Part shown: piece after piece, positions 53,257 to 62,336 of the stretch
How the letters are laid out: each line of letters starts with the position of its first letter
Numbering within the stretch: the first letter of the stretch is position 1
Source: Hyphomonas jannaschiana VP2
GTDB lineage: Bacteria > Pseudomonadota > Alphaproteobacteria > Caulobacterales > Hyphomonadaceae
Length of the DNA stretch: 64,000 nucleotides
Direction of reading: 5' to 3'
NCBI RefSeq assembly: GCF_000685215.1
Contig: NZ_ARYJ01000003.1
Span: forward strand, 186,001 to 250,000
Program-made: the position numbers and the translations under genes
Notes under the pieces: model-generated
Told to the model about the DNA's origin: nothing
Database searches by the model: none
What the model saw: the letters and a program-made list of their open reading frames with translations, nothing else

Positions 53257-54507
53257 ATGTTTTCGGGAAATAAGTATCGCAAGGCGCTGGTTGCGCTTGC
53301 CTTGATGGGCGGGGCCTTTATTGCGCCCGGCTGTTCAACAGCTGAGCCTGTGAGGTTTGATGTGACGGATGGGCGGGTTTCAGACTTCTATGTCTTGAAC
53401 GAAGAGATCCCAACCACGCCAGGCGTGCTTCTGCGCCAGGAAAAACTGCCGGAACCGTTCATGATTCCGGGTGCCGCGAAGGCCGAGCGCATCCTGTACT
53501 CCTCTGCCAGCGGCGTGGATAAGACACCTGTTACCGTATCTGGCGCACTGTTTGTTCCTGAAGGCGATATGCCTGAGGGCGGTTGGCCTGTTATCTCTTT
53601 CGGGCATGGTACAGTCGGGATCGCGGATATTTGTGCGCCGTCCTGGGCCGGGCGGTCGTGGCGCGATGTGGCCTACATTTCACGTTGGTTGTCTGAGGGG
53701 TTTGCAGTCGTCGCTTCCGACTATCAGGGAATTGGGACGCCGGGGCGCCACCCCTATATCGACGGGCTATCCGGAGGCTACTCCATCATTGATGCGGCAC
53801 GCGCCATCATTGGTGAAGGAACGGACTTCAGCAATCAGGTCGTTTTCGTCGGACAGTCTCAGGGCGGGCCTGCGGTTCTCACGGCGTCAGCACTGGCGGG
53901 CGACTACGCACCAGATCTCAACGTTCTCGGTACAGTGGCGACAGGCGCCGCATTGATCGACGTTTCTTTGATCGCCGATATCGGGGGGACGCGGCCGGAG
54001 ATAGAGGATGAGCCGGATCCGGTCTCTGCTGTGCTTCTCTATATGGCCCTGGCATTGGATGGGCTTCCTGAGCCGGTCTCGCCAGAAACGACCCTGACGG
54101 AGAAGGCTCTGCCAGTGCTGGAACTTGCCAAATTCCACTGCGTGTACGCGCTGGAATACGATACGCTCATGGCGGACCTGTCGATGAAAGACACGCTGAC
54201 GCCGGAAGGCTGGAAGGCTCTGGCCGCGCAGAGGGATACACTGGTTCCTCCGCCGACTGGCTATACAACGCCGATCTTTCTCGGGACGGGCGACATGGAT
54301 ATCGATGCCGCGCCTGAATTGCAGGAGGCCATGTATGATATGCTCTGCGCAGGCGGCGCAGCGGTTCAGCATCACATCTACAAAGGCTTCGATCACAGCA
54401 CGGCTGTGAATGAGTCGCTGAAGGATTCCGTCCCGTTCGTCAGGCGCCTGATGCAGGGGGAGCCGGAGCCGGGAACCTGTAAGGCGCGACCTGCCAGCCT
54501 CGACTAG
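53257..54507 (+). CDS. Secretory-lipase-like alpha/beta hydrolase, predicted lipoprotein
   Basis: Protein of 416 residues. The signal peptide ends in AFIAPGCSTAEP, giving a lipobox cysteine. The mature part resembles secretory lipases (LIP family): FGHGTVGIADICAPS near residue 113, the nucleophile in VGQSQGGPAVLTAS near residue 195, and a late HHIYKGFDHSTAV with the catalytic histidine. Substrate is unknown. It is the second exported hydrolase of the cluster and follows the NhaC-like gene by 52 bases. Confidence 0.85.
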   Translation: MFSGNKYRKALVALALMGGAFIAPGCSTAEPVRFDVTDGRVSDFYVLNEEIPTTPGVLLRQEKLPEPFMIPGAAKAERILYSSASGVDKTPVTVSGALFVPEGDMPEGGWPVISFGHGTVGIADICAPSWAGRSWRDVAYISRWLSEGFAVVASDYQGIGTPGRHPYIDGLSGGYSIIDAARAIIGEGTDFSNQVVFVGQSQGGPAVLTASALAGDYAPDLNVLGTVATGAALIDVSLIADIGGTRPEIEDEPDPVSAVLLYMALALDGLPEPVSPETTLTEKALPVLELAKFHCVYALEYDTLMADLSMKDTLTPEGWKALAAQRDTLVPPPTGYTTPIFLGTGDMDIDAAPELQEAMYDMLCAGGAAVQHHIYKGFDHSTAVNESLKDSVPFVRRLMQGEPEPGTCKARPASLD

Positions 54508-54552
54508 TCACGTCTGATACTGCGCGACTTAATCCTACAGATGGGAGATAAC

Positions 54553-56073
54553 ATGAACGAACAGTCAAGTGGCTGGGATTCAGAAGCCCCTCTCACGCTG
54601 CTTCTGAACGAAGCAGATGATGTGGTCATCGCGCTTCGCGATATTGCTGCAGGGGAACAACTCCTGGAGGGGTTGTTCGCAAGAGATCCGATCCAGCCGG
54701 GGCACAAGATTGCGCGTCATGCTATCCCGGAGGGTGGGGCGGTGCGTCGCTACAACTCACTCATCGGAAGGGCAACAGCGCCGATCGCTCAGGGGGAACA
54801 TGTTCACACCCACAATCTGGACATGGTCGATTTTGCCCGGGACTATGACTATTGTGCTGAGGTCCGCCCAACGCCAGTGCCGCAAGTTCACAGGACCTTC
54901 AATGGATTTGTGCGGGCTGACGGTCGAATAGCCACCCGGAACTACATTGGTGTTCTGTCGAGTGTGAACTGTTCAGCAACCGTTGCTCGCGCAATCGCTG
55001 ACCATTTCAGAGGGCGGCTATCAGAATATCCGGGCATTGATGGCGTTGTTCCACTGACGCACAAGCGCGGGTGCGGACTCGATGCCAGAGTTGAAGGCGT
55101 TGAATCCTTACGAAGATGCATTGCGGGATATGCCGCTCATCCCAATTTCAGCAAAGTCCTGATGATCGGGCTGGGGTGTGAGGTCGGGAATCTCGATGAT
55201 GTGCTTGGCGGTGCGGAAGGAGATGCGCTGGTTATCCAGCAAACAGGTGGAACAGCAGCGACGATCCGTGCGGGCATAGAGCGTGTTGAGGCCTGCCTTG
55301 AAGAGGCAAATAACGTTCGTAGACAGCCGGTTCCGGTCAGTGAACTAAAGCTTGCATTGCAATGTGGTGGATCGGATGGATATTCCGGTGTCAGCGTCAA
55401 TGCCGCATTGGGTGTGGCTGTTGACCTTCTTGTCTCGCATGGCGGTACGGCAATCCTTTCTGAAACCACGGAATGCTATGGTGCAGAACACGTTCTCACG
55501 CGGAGAGCGATCTCACGAGATGTGGCAGAAAAATTCGTGAGCAGAATTAAGTGGTGGGAAGAGTTCGCCGCCAAGAATGGAATGAAGATAAACAATAATC
55601 CATCGCCCGGAAATAAGGCTGGTGGATTGACGACCATTGCCGAGAAGTCGCTTGGCTCAATTGCCAAGTCTGGCACATCAAATCTGATGGCGGTCTATGA
55701 GTATGCAGAGTTCGTTGCAGAAAAGGGACTGGTCTTCATGGATGCGCCCGCGTTCGATCCGGTTGGCGCGACTGCGCAGGTCGCAGGTGGTGCAAACATA
55801 ATGTGCTTTACGACCGGGCGCGGGTCGGCCTTCGGATGCAAGCCTGTCCCGTCTTTGAAGCTCGCGAGCAATACAGCGCTTTATGAGCGTATGCGGGATG
55901 ATATGGACATAAATTGCGGAACAATACTGGACGGGCAGGAGGTCCTGGAAGAGGCGGGAGAGCGCATCTTTGAGGAGATCATTGCAACGGCATCCGGGAA
56001 AATGACCGCGAGCGAACGTTTGGGGTATGGGGACGAGGAATTTGCTCCCTGGGATATGGGTGTGATGCTTTAG
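54553..56073 (+). CDS. UxaA family hydrolyase (altronate/galactarate dehydratase type)
   Basis: Iron-dependent dehydratase of 506 residues. The N-terminal SAF domain (about 10-90) starts TLLLNEADDVVIALRDIAAGE. The large domain holds NYIGVLSSVNCSATVARAIADHF in parts, THKRGCGLD with a likely metal-site cysteine, CGGSDGYSGVSVNAALG and CFTTGRGSAFGCKPVPSLK. Both domains in one chain is the altronate-dehydratase form. GGGAGATAAC precedes the ATG at 54553. It removes water from a sugar acid or related hydroxy acid; the actual substrate is unknown. Confidence 0.9.
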   Translation: MNEQSSGWDSEAPLTLLLNEADDVVIALRDIAAGEQLLEGLFARDPIQPGHKIARHAIPEGGAVRRYNSLIGRATAPIAQGEHVHTHNLDMVDFARDYDYCAEVRPTPVPQVHRTFNGFVRADGRIATRNYIGVLSSVNCSATVARAIADHFRGRLSEYPGIDGVVPLTHKRGCGLDARVEGVESLRRCIAGYAAHPNFSKVLMIGLGCEVGNLDDVLGGAEGDALVIQQTGGTAATIRAGIERVEACLEEANNVRRQPVPVSELKLALQCGGSDGYSGVSVNAALGVAVDLLVSHGGTAILSETTECYGAEHVLTRRAISRDVAEKFVSRIKWWEEFAAKNGMKINNNPSPGNKAGGLTTIAEKSLGSIAKSGTSNLMAVYEYAEFVAEKGLVFMDAPAFDPVGATAQVAGGANIMCFTTGRGSAFGCKPVPSLKLASNTALYERMRDDMDINCGTILDGQEVLEEAGERIFEEIIATASGKMTASERLGYGDEEFAPWDMGVML

Positions 56074-56220
56074 GTGCGCATCCGTGCAGCATCACATCCA
56101 TAAACGATGCCGTCCCGTTGTCCGGGGCTTCATTTCGAGCGCCGCCCTGTCGATTTTCCGCTTCATGCCGGTGGCTTTGTGACGCCTCGCAAAGGTGGCT
56201 GAGGAACTTTATGCTTGCCG

Positions 56221-56258
56221 AACCGGGCGCTGATCGACAAGACAGCGCCAATCCGGTT
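56221..56258. promoter_or_regulatory. Operator-like inverted repeat upstream of TetR gene
   Basis: AACCGG-GCGCTG at 56221-56232 is mirrored by CAGCGC at 56243-56248 and CCGGTT at 56253-56258, so two nested pairs of 6 bases each share a centre. It lies 30 bases before the TetR start, where autoregulators usually bind. Confidence 0.45.
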
Positions 56259-56287
56259 GTGCAACATACTGTCCGTAGGTCGATGCG

Positions 56288-56878
56288 ATGAAAGAAACGA
56301 CGACGCCGATTATCTCGACACGCGAGCGGCTATTGCTCGCGGCGCAGGACATCATGGCCGAGTCCGGGCTCGAGGCGTTGAATTCCAACGCGATTGTCGA
56401 GCGCGCGGGTGTGACGCCGCCCTCTTTCTATCACTATTTCCAGAACAAGCACGCCCTGCTGCGTGAACTTGGCACCCGCATGATGCTGGCGCAGAGCGAA
56501 GCGTTACGGGCCGATACCGGCCTGCGGATCACCAGGGAAGCGGACCTTCACGCCGCTTCCCTGCGCACGCTGCGCGAGTCCTTCAATATGACGCGCGCGT
56601 TTCGCGGCGGCTATGCCCTGCTTGTCTCACTCCGCGCCATCCCTGAGCTTCGCGATGTGCGCCTGGAGTCGCACGCGGACATGTCCATTCTCATAGCGGA
56701 ATACCTGAAGGGGCAGGGCCTGTCGGACAATTTCGACGACCTGGTTGTCCGCGCCCGTCTGGCTCTCGAGCTTAGCTATGCGGCCATTGAGATGCTGTTC
56801 GAAACGAACTTCAAAAATCAGGACGCCATATTGTCTTATACGGCTGACGGATTGGTGAAGATCTACGACCTGTTCTGA
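56288..56878 (+). CDS. TetR family transcriptional regulator
   Basis: Regulator of 196 residues. The helix-turn-helix is ALNSNAIVERAGVTPPSFYHYFQNKHALL (read in two blocks, about 30-58). The C-terminal ligand domain is not assignable. It is followed by a convergent MFS carrier that starts its stop codon at the next base, with no space for a terminator. A nested inverted repeat lies just upstream of its start. It probably controls itself and part of the catabolic cluster. Confidence 0.88.
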   Translation: MKETTTPIISTRERLLLAAQDIMAESGLEALNSNAIVERAGVTPPSFYHYFQNKHALLRELGTRMMLAQSEALRADTGLRITREADLHAASLRTLRESFNMTRAFRGGYALLVSLRAIPELRDVRLESHADMSILIAEYLKGQGLSDNFDDLVVRARLALELSYAAIEMLFETNFKNQDAILSYTADGLVKIYDLF

Positions 56879-58237
56879 TCAGGAGATGCCCGACCGTTCA
56901 GGGCCGCGGACGCTGAGCATGATCAGACTGCCTGCCAGAAACAGGATGATGAGACTGCTGAAGCCCAGTTTCTGACTATGTGTTGCGAACGTTACCGATG
57001 CCACCAGTGCCGGGCCGATCCACACTGTTACCGTGCTGATCATGGCGTAAATTCCGAAGAATTGGCCAAGCTTGTCGGGTGGGCTGAGAAAGACCAGCAG
57101 CGAGCGGCATGAACTGTACGCCCCGATGATGAAGGCGCTGAGCGGGATGATCGTTGCGAGATAGATCACATCTATGCTGCGCGGCATGATCTCCCAGCCT
57201 GTGGCGGCTGCAGGTGCGCTGAGCAGGCCAAAGAGCAGGGCGTCCTGCGAGATGCTGATCTGAAAACAGAAAATCGCCGTGATCGAGAACAGCTCGATGA
57301 GAATGGCATTTCGCGGACCGAAAGACCGGTCCAGAAGGCCGCCCATGAACCCGCCGGCGACCGCCGAGACGGTTGCGACAACGCCCATCAGTGCCGTCTG
57401 GCCTTGTGACCATCCCAGCGTGCCGGCGACGTAAACCGCGCCGATTGCGAACAGGGCTGTCAGTCCGTCCATGAAGATCATGCGGGCCATCAGGAAGCGC
57501 ATGATGGCCGGATAGTCCCGGAACAGCTGGCGCGTGTTGCGCAGCGGTGACCAGGATTCCGGAAGGCGGCGGGCGCCTTTCCAGGTCGCGCCTTCGCGGA
57601 AAAGATCGGGCATGCCCAGCCAGAACGGGATCAGGAACACCAGCATCCATATCGCGCAGATCAGGCCTGAGCCGCGTGCGATGTCGTGCGTTTCCAATCC
57701 GAATGGTGGGGTGTCGACGAGATGAATCACCAGAAGCAGCACCACGACGGCTGCCAGACTGCCCATGGAAAGCCCGAGCCCCGATATGAGAGGGATCTGG
57801 CGGTTGTTTCCCGCCGCCGGCAACAGGGCATTGTGAATGAGTTCCGATACGGAATAGGAGCATCCTGCGATCACGAGCAGCGTCATGCCAAGCGGGACAG
57901 AATAGAACGCCCCGGGAATGACGAAGACCAGGGCAGCACTCGATATTGCAAGGACAAGCATCAGGAAGAAAAGCACGGGCTTCTTGGCACCGCCTCTGTC
58001 CATGTATCCTCCGAGCAGTGGCGCGATGAGCGCCATGATCAGGCCACCGATCGTAACGGTCGTGCTGACAATCGCCTGACCCCTGGCGCTATCGCCGATC
58101 ACGGTCTCGGCAAAATAGGTCGTGAACACATAGATGATGACGACATAGTAGAACGGGCTTCGTGCCCAGTCGAAGCTGGCCCACCAGACTCCCGAAAGCG
58201 GTAATCCGCGTCTGCTTTCCGTCGTCAGGTTTGTCAT
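56879..58237 (-). CDS. MFS transporter (UMF1/Atg22-like)
   Basis: Inner-membrane carrier of 452 residues with about twelve hydrophobic segments. The start at 58237 gives a short N-terminus and the block GVWWASFDWARSPFYYVVIIYVF seen at the start of UMF1-type MFS proteins; an upstream start at 58294 adds 19 polar residues. Motif A appears as LGGYMDRGGAKKP. It is convergent with the TetR gene and divergent from the amidohydrolase gene. It may import or export a cluster substrate; family members in bacteria are mostly uncharacterised. Confidence 0.87.
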   Translation of the reverse strand: MTNLTTESRRGLPLSGVWWASFDWARSPFYYVVIIYVFTTYFAETVIGDSARGQAIVSTTVTIGGLIMALIAPLLGGYMDRGGAKKPVLFFLMLVLAISSAALVFVIPGAFYSVPLGMTLLVIAGCSYSVSELIHNALLPAAGNNRQIPLISGLGLSMGSLAAVVVLLLVIHLVDTPPFGLETHDIARGSGLICAIWMLVFLIPFWLGMPDLFREGATWKGARRLPESWSPLRNTRQLFRDYPAIMRFLMARMIFMDGLTALFAIGAVYVAGTLGWSQGQTALMGVVATVSAVAGGFMGGLLDRSFGPRNAILIELFSITAIFCFQISISQDALLFGLLSAPAAATGWEIMPRSIDVIYLATIIPLSAFIIGAYSSCRSLLVFLSPPDKLGQFFGIYAMISTVTVWIGPALVASVTFATHSQKLGFSSLIILFLAGSLIMLSVRGPERSGIS

Positions 58238-58344
58238 GCATGTCTCACTTTTTGCGGCTCGTATAGTATTTACTATAGACATCTTCCGACGCACCTGTCA
58301 TCTCTTTCTGCAGACGCAGGCGTGGGTAATGCGAGGGACGAGTC

Positions 58345-59943
58345 GTGGAGGCCTATCTTTTTCACAACGGCTCTATTGTGACGATGGCGAAGGACGGGGA
58401 CGTTCCGGAATGCCTCGTGACGGAGGGCGGACGGATCGGTTTTGTGGGTGGACTGGAGGCAGGCCGCCAATGGGCCGCCAGTCGCGAGATTCAACCAATC
58501 GATATCGATCTTGCCGGGGCGGCGATCCTTCCGGGTTTTATTGACGCTCATCTCCATCCTTTGCCGATGATCTTCTTCGCGATGAGCGCCGACCTCGACG
58601 GTGCAACGGATATGTCTGACATCAGCCACCGCTTGCTGCAGCACGCGGAACGCGTGGACAGGTCCGAATGGGTCGTCGGTGTGCAGTTCGAAAGCAAAAG
58701 ATTGCCGCAGGGCGAACAGCTTACGCGGTATGAGCTGGATGCGCTCTTTCCTGGCCGGCCGGTGCTGATCTATGCGCGCGACGGCCATTGCGTCGTGGCG
58801 AACACATGCCTTCTTGAGGGCGCAGGCATCGGGCCGGAGACGCAAAGCCCCGAAGGGGGCGAAATCAGTTACTATGCCGACGGAACGCTCAGCGGCGTCT
58901 TCAACGAAAAGGCCGTTGGCCTACCACTCGCGCACATGCCGACACCGTCGCCCGCCCGTATGATTGAAGCGAGCCAGGGTCTGTTCGACACGCTGGCGCG
59001 CAATGGAATCACCTCCATCGGTGCGATGCTTCAGAGCGATGAAGAAGGCCCCGGTGGCGCCTCCGCCAGTATGGAGAGCATGGTGGTTCAGGCACTGCGG
59101 GAAAATATTCCGCAGTCGATCTATGCCATTGTCATTGGCAAGACCCTGGACGGGATTAATGCCCTGATCCAGAGCCCGCTGAATGCACCGGATAACAAGG
59201 CGAAGACGCGCGCGTTCAAGATATTCGCGGATGGAACTTTCGGCTCCTGCACCGCCTGCATGAGCGAGCCTTACACCGACAAGGCCTGTACGCATGGCTA
59301 CATGACGCTGGACGAGGATGAGATTTACAGCCGGATGTGTTCGGCGCATCTGGCGGGATTTCAGGTTTGCATTCACGCGGTGGGGGATCAGGGGATCGCG
59401 AACTGTGTGCGCCTGTTCGAGCGTCTCCTGACGGAGCATCCAATGCCGGATCACCGCCATCGTATAGAACACGCCTCGATAGCGCCTAAGGATCTCGTCG
59501 CGCGAATTGCTGAGCTTGGTCTGCAAATTTGCACCCAGCCGCTGTTCATCCGGTCAGAGAAAGACTGGCTGCCGGCACGTCTTGGGCCAGGCAGGTCGGG
59601 CATGGCGTATCCGTTGCGTGACTTTTTTGATGCAGGCGTCCCGGTAGCTGGATCGTCAGATGCGCCGATTGAACCAACGGATGTGATCGCGGCTTTGGAC
59701 TATGCCGTCAATCGTGGTGGCTTTCACCCGGAGCAGGGGCTGACGCCAGAGGAAGCGCTGGCGATGTTTACGCGCAATGCGGCCTTTATCCAGTTTGAAG
59801 AGGCTGAAAAAGGCACGCTGGAAGTGGGCAAGGCGGCAGACATCGTGATGCTGGATCAGAACCCGCTGGCTGTCCCCGCTTCTCAGATACCGGACCTGAA
59901 AGTCCTCCGCACCATGATTGGCGGCGCTTTCTTTAGTGCCTGA
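58345..59943 (+). CDS. Amidohydrolase family 3 (YtcJ-like) protein
   Basis: Metal-dependent hydrolase of 532 residues. The first metal motif is GFIDAHLHPLP (near residue 70), a carboxylated-lysine-type region and ICIHAVGDQGI-like QVCIHAVGDQGIA follow, then HRIEHASIAPKD and the late SSDAPIEPTDV with the metal-binding aspartate. It starts with GTG at 58345 behind GAGGGA. YtcJ-like enzymes release acids or amines from N-acyl or related compounds. It is followed after 49 bases by a DUF2817 gene, so both may act on the same amide. Confidence 0.9.
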   Translation: MEAYLFHNGSIVTMAKDGDVPECLVTEGGRIGFVGGLEAGRQWAASREIQPIDIDLAGAAILPGFIDAHLHPLPMIFFAMSADLDGATDMSDISHRLLQHAERVDRSEWVVGVQFESKRLPQGEQLTRYELDALFPGRPVLIYARDGHCVVANTCLLEGAGIGPETQSPEGGEISYYADGTLSGVFNEKAVGLPLAHMPTPSPARMIEASQGLFDTLARNGITSIGAMLQSDEEGPGGASASMESMVVQALRENIPQSIYAIVIGKTLDGINALIQSPLNAPDNKAKTRAFKIFADGTFGSCTACMSEPYTDKACTHGYMTLDEDEIYSRMCSAHLAGFQVCIHAVGDQGIANCVRLFERLLTEHPMPDHRHRIEHASIAPKDLVARIAELGLQICTQPLFIRSEKDWLPARLGPGRSGMAYPLRDFFDAGVPVAGSSDAPIEPTDVIAALDYAVNRGGFHPEQGLTPEEALAMFTRNAAFIQFEEAEKGTLEVGKAADIVMLDQNPLAVPASQIPDLKVLRTMIGGAFFSA

Positions 59944-59992
59944 GGGGGGCGTGACGCTCAACACGGCAAAGACTCAATACAGGGAGTGAAAC

Positions 59993-61084
59993 GTGTCTTC
60001 ATATTTTTCATCGGACTATCGGTCCGCCAGGAATCTGCTCTTGGCTCACACAGAGAAGGCCGGCGGCTGGCAGCATGCGAGCCATGAGCACCCTCTCAAG
60101 GGACTGGATGGTCTTCCCATCTACATCGATACGTTCTGGAAGGGGCCTGAAACGGCATCGCGCGTTCTGGTCATTTGCAGCGGAACCCACGGCGCTGAAG
60201 GGCTTTGTGGGTCTGCGCTCCAGAGCCAGTTTGTCGAGCAAGTGCCGACCCTGCCGGACGATGTCGCAGTTCTTCTGATCCACGGTATCAATCCGCACGG
60301 GTTCTCCCATGTGCGGCGCGTAACAGAAGACAATGTCGATCTGAACCGGAACTTTATCGACTTCTCGAATGACTTGCCGGCCAATGAGGCCTACCGGGAT
60401 CTCGATGCCTTGCTGAACCCTGTCGACATGCCGCCCGGCGCGATTGAGGCGATCATGGAGAAGGTCCAGGCGCTGCAACGCTCCATGGATTTCCTGAGTT
60501 TCATGAAGGCCATTTCGGGCGGTCAGTACGAGTTCCCGCAGGGCGTTCAGTATGGTGGCGCCGCGCCTGTCTGGTCGCGCCGCACAATCGAAGCCATCTG
60601 GCAGGACTTACTCGGTCAGGCGAACATCGTTGTTCAGATCGATGTGCATACAGGCCTCGGACCGTCCGGCTACGGCGCGCTTATGATGGCCGCCAATCCG
60701 GACGAGCCCCACAAGAAAGTCACCACCGAATGGTTCGGTGACATGTTGGTGACGCCGCGCCCTGTCAGCCAGGCTGACACGATCCTGGGCGGCTATCTGA
60801 ATGGCGGATTGGAACAGCAGCTGGATAAGGCCTGGGTCATCCCAATGACGCTGGAATATGGCACGGAGCCGCCGGAAATCGTGTTGCGGGCAATGATCGA
60901 AGACAACTGGCTGGTGCATCATGGGGATGTGAACAGCGCGCTTGGGGCAGAGATCAAAGGGCGCGTCATGAGCGCATTTTATCCGGACAGCGACACGTGG
61001 CGAGACGCAGTTCTGACGCGGGGTGAACAGGTTTTCAGCCAGGCGCTCGGCGGTCTGGCAGAACTTCAAAGGGAAGAGGCATAA
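59993..61084 (+). CDS. DUF2817 (M14-like metallopeptidase/amidase) protein
   Basis: Zinc hydrolase of 363 residues, related to carboxypeptidase A-type and succinylglutamate desuccinylase-like enzymes. The zinc ligands are in SGTHGAEGLCGS (His and Glu, near residue 64) and VVQIDVHTGLGPSGYG (His, near residue 216). NPHGFSHVRRVTEDNVDLNRNF is the family block with the substrate-binding Arg and Asn. It starts with GTG at 59993 behind AGGGAG. It ends 4 bases before the next gene, so the two are co-translated. A role in removing an acyl or aminoacyl group is likely from the family. Confidence 0.88.
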   Translation: MSSYFSSDYRSARNLLLAHTEKAGGWQHASHEHPLKGLDGLPIYIDTFWKGPETASRVLVICSGTHGAEGLCGSALQSQFVEQVPTLPDDVAVLLIHGINPHGFSHVRRVTEDNVDLNRNFIDFSNDLPANEAYRDLDALLNPVDMPPGAIEAIMEKVQALQRSMDFLSFMKAISGGQYEFPQGVQYGGAAPVWSRRTIEAIWQDLLGQANIVVQIDVHTGLGPSGYGALMMAANPDEPHKKVTTEWFGDMLVTPRPVSQADTILGGYLNGGLEQQLDKAWVIPMTLEYGTEPPEIVLRAMIEDNWLVHHGDVNSALGAEIKGRVMSAFYPDSDTWRDAVLTRGEQVFSQALGGLAELQREEA

Positions 61085-61088
61085 GATC

Positions 61089-62267
61089 ATGAGTACATCA
61101 CAGGATCCGATCCGGAAGGTAGAGCTTTTCACGGTCTTTGTTCCTTTCAAGGAATATATCCGCGACATGCTGCAAGGTGGCAGCGGTAAGGTCGCCATGG
61201 GGCTCAAGGTGGATGACCACTGGCTCGGCGGAGATTTTCTCGTCTGCCGGATGACGACTGAAAACGGCGTCGTGGGGATCGGGGATTCCTATTCCTGGCT
61301 GGTCGAAAGCGCGGCCTCGCCCGCCATGATGGCGGAGGTGATCCGGGACCACCTTGCGCGGTTTGTGCTGGGCCGGTCCGCCTTCGACATGGAGCTGATC
61401 AATGACAAGATGGACAACAATGTCGCCCGGAATGAAATGGCGAAGGGCGTACTGGACCTGGCGCTGTATGACGTTGCAGCCCGGACGATCAACCGTCCGG
61501 TTCATGACCTGTGCGGCGGTAAACAAATAGACCGCATTCCGATGAGCATGGTGTTGCCGCTCACCAATGTGGACACCATTCGGCATCTGGTCGGGCTTGG
61601 CCTTGAGGCAGGCATCAAGTCATTCCGTTGCAAGCTTGGTGATGGGGCGCACAAGGACGTCGAGATCATCAAGGCCGTTCGGGAACTGATCGGGCCGGAA
61701 GCCGGGCTGCGGGTTGACTACAATCAGGCCTACAATGCGAACGAAGCCCTGGCGGCGATTGAAGCCATTGCGCCATATGGGATCGACTATGCGGAACAGC
61801 CGGTCAAAGGCGATGATTTTGTCGGCATGGCGTGGGTCCAGTCCCGCACCAATGTGCCGCTGATGGCCCATGAAAGCGGTTTCGGTCTGCGCGATATCGT
61901 GACGCTGGCAGAAATGGGGGCGGTGCGAACCTTCGGCATCAATCCGGAACGCCCGGGCGGCATGACGGGCGCATTGAAAGCCATTGACTATGCGGCGGCG
62001 AAAGGCCTTGATGTCGTGCTGCACAACCAGCCCTCAGGCATTGGCAGCGCAGTGATCCTGCACATGCATGCGGCCCGAGCCCGCAACATCTGTCACGCGA
62101 CGGAGCTGCAGGGCCATATCATGATGGAAGACGATCTGATCAAGGACGAGATCGTCTATGAAGATGGCTTCGCGCATCTTCCCGAAGGGCCTGGCTGGGG
62201 CGTGGAACTCGATGAAGACGCGATCGACAAGTACCAGATCCAGGACACGATCGTGATCGAGGCCTGA
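61089..62267 (+). CDS. Mandelate racemase/muconate lactonizing enzyme family protein
   Basis: Enolase-superfamily enzyme of 392 residues. The start at 61089 is 4 bases after the upstream stop; a start at 61023 would lie inside that gene. The barrel shows the lysine motif FRCKLG, the metal ligands in RVDYNQAY, YAEQPV and AHESGFG, and a late VLHNQPSGIG histidine. These enzymes abstract a proton next to a carboxylate and then racemise, dehydrate or cycloisomerise. The cap domain (about 1-130) does not reveal the substrate. It is the third gene of the amidohydrolase operon. Confidence 0.9.
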   Translation: MSTSQDPIRKVELFTVFVPFKEYIRDMLQGGSGKVAMGLKVDDHWLGGDFLVCRMTTENGVVGIGDSYSWLVESAASPAMMAEVIRDHLARFVLGRSAFDMELINDKMDNNVARNEMAKGVLDLALYDVAARTINRPVHDLCGGKQIDRIPMSMVLPLTNVDTIRHLVGLGLEAGIKSFRCKLGDGAHKDVEIIKAVRELIGPEAGLRVDYNQAYNANEALAAIEAIAPYGIDYAEQPVKGDDFVGMAWVQSRTNVPLMAHESGFGLRDIVTLAEMGAVRTFGINPERPGGMTGALKAIDYAAAKGLDVVLHNQPSGIGSAVILHMHAARARNICHATELQGHIMMEDDLIKDEIVYEDGFAHLPEGPGWGVELDEDAIDKYQIQDTIVIEA

Positions 62268-62336
62268 TTTCCGGCGTGGGCTGGCAGACGGGAAGCTCCC
62301 TCATGGAGGCCACTCTCCCGATGCCAGCCCCGCTGC

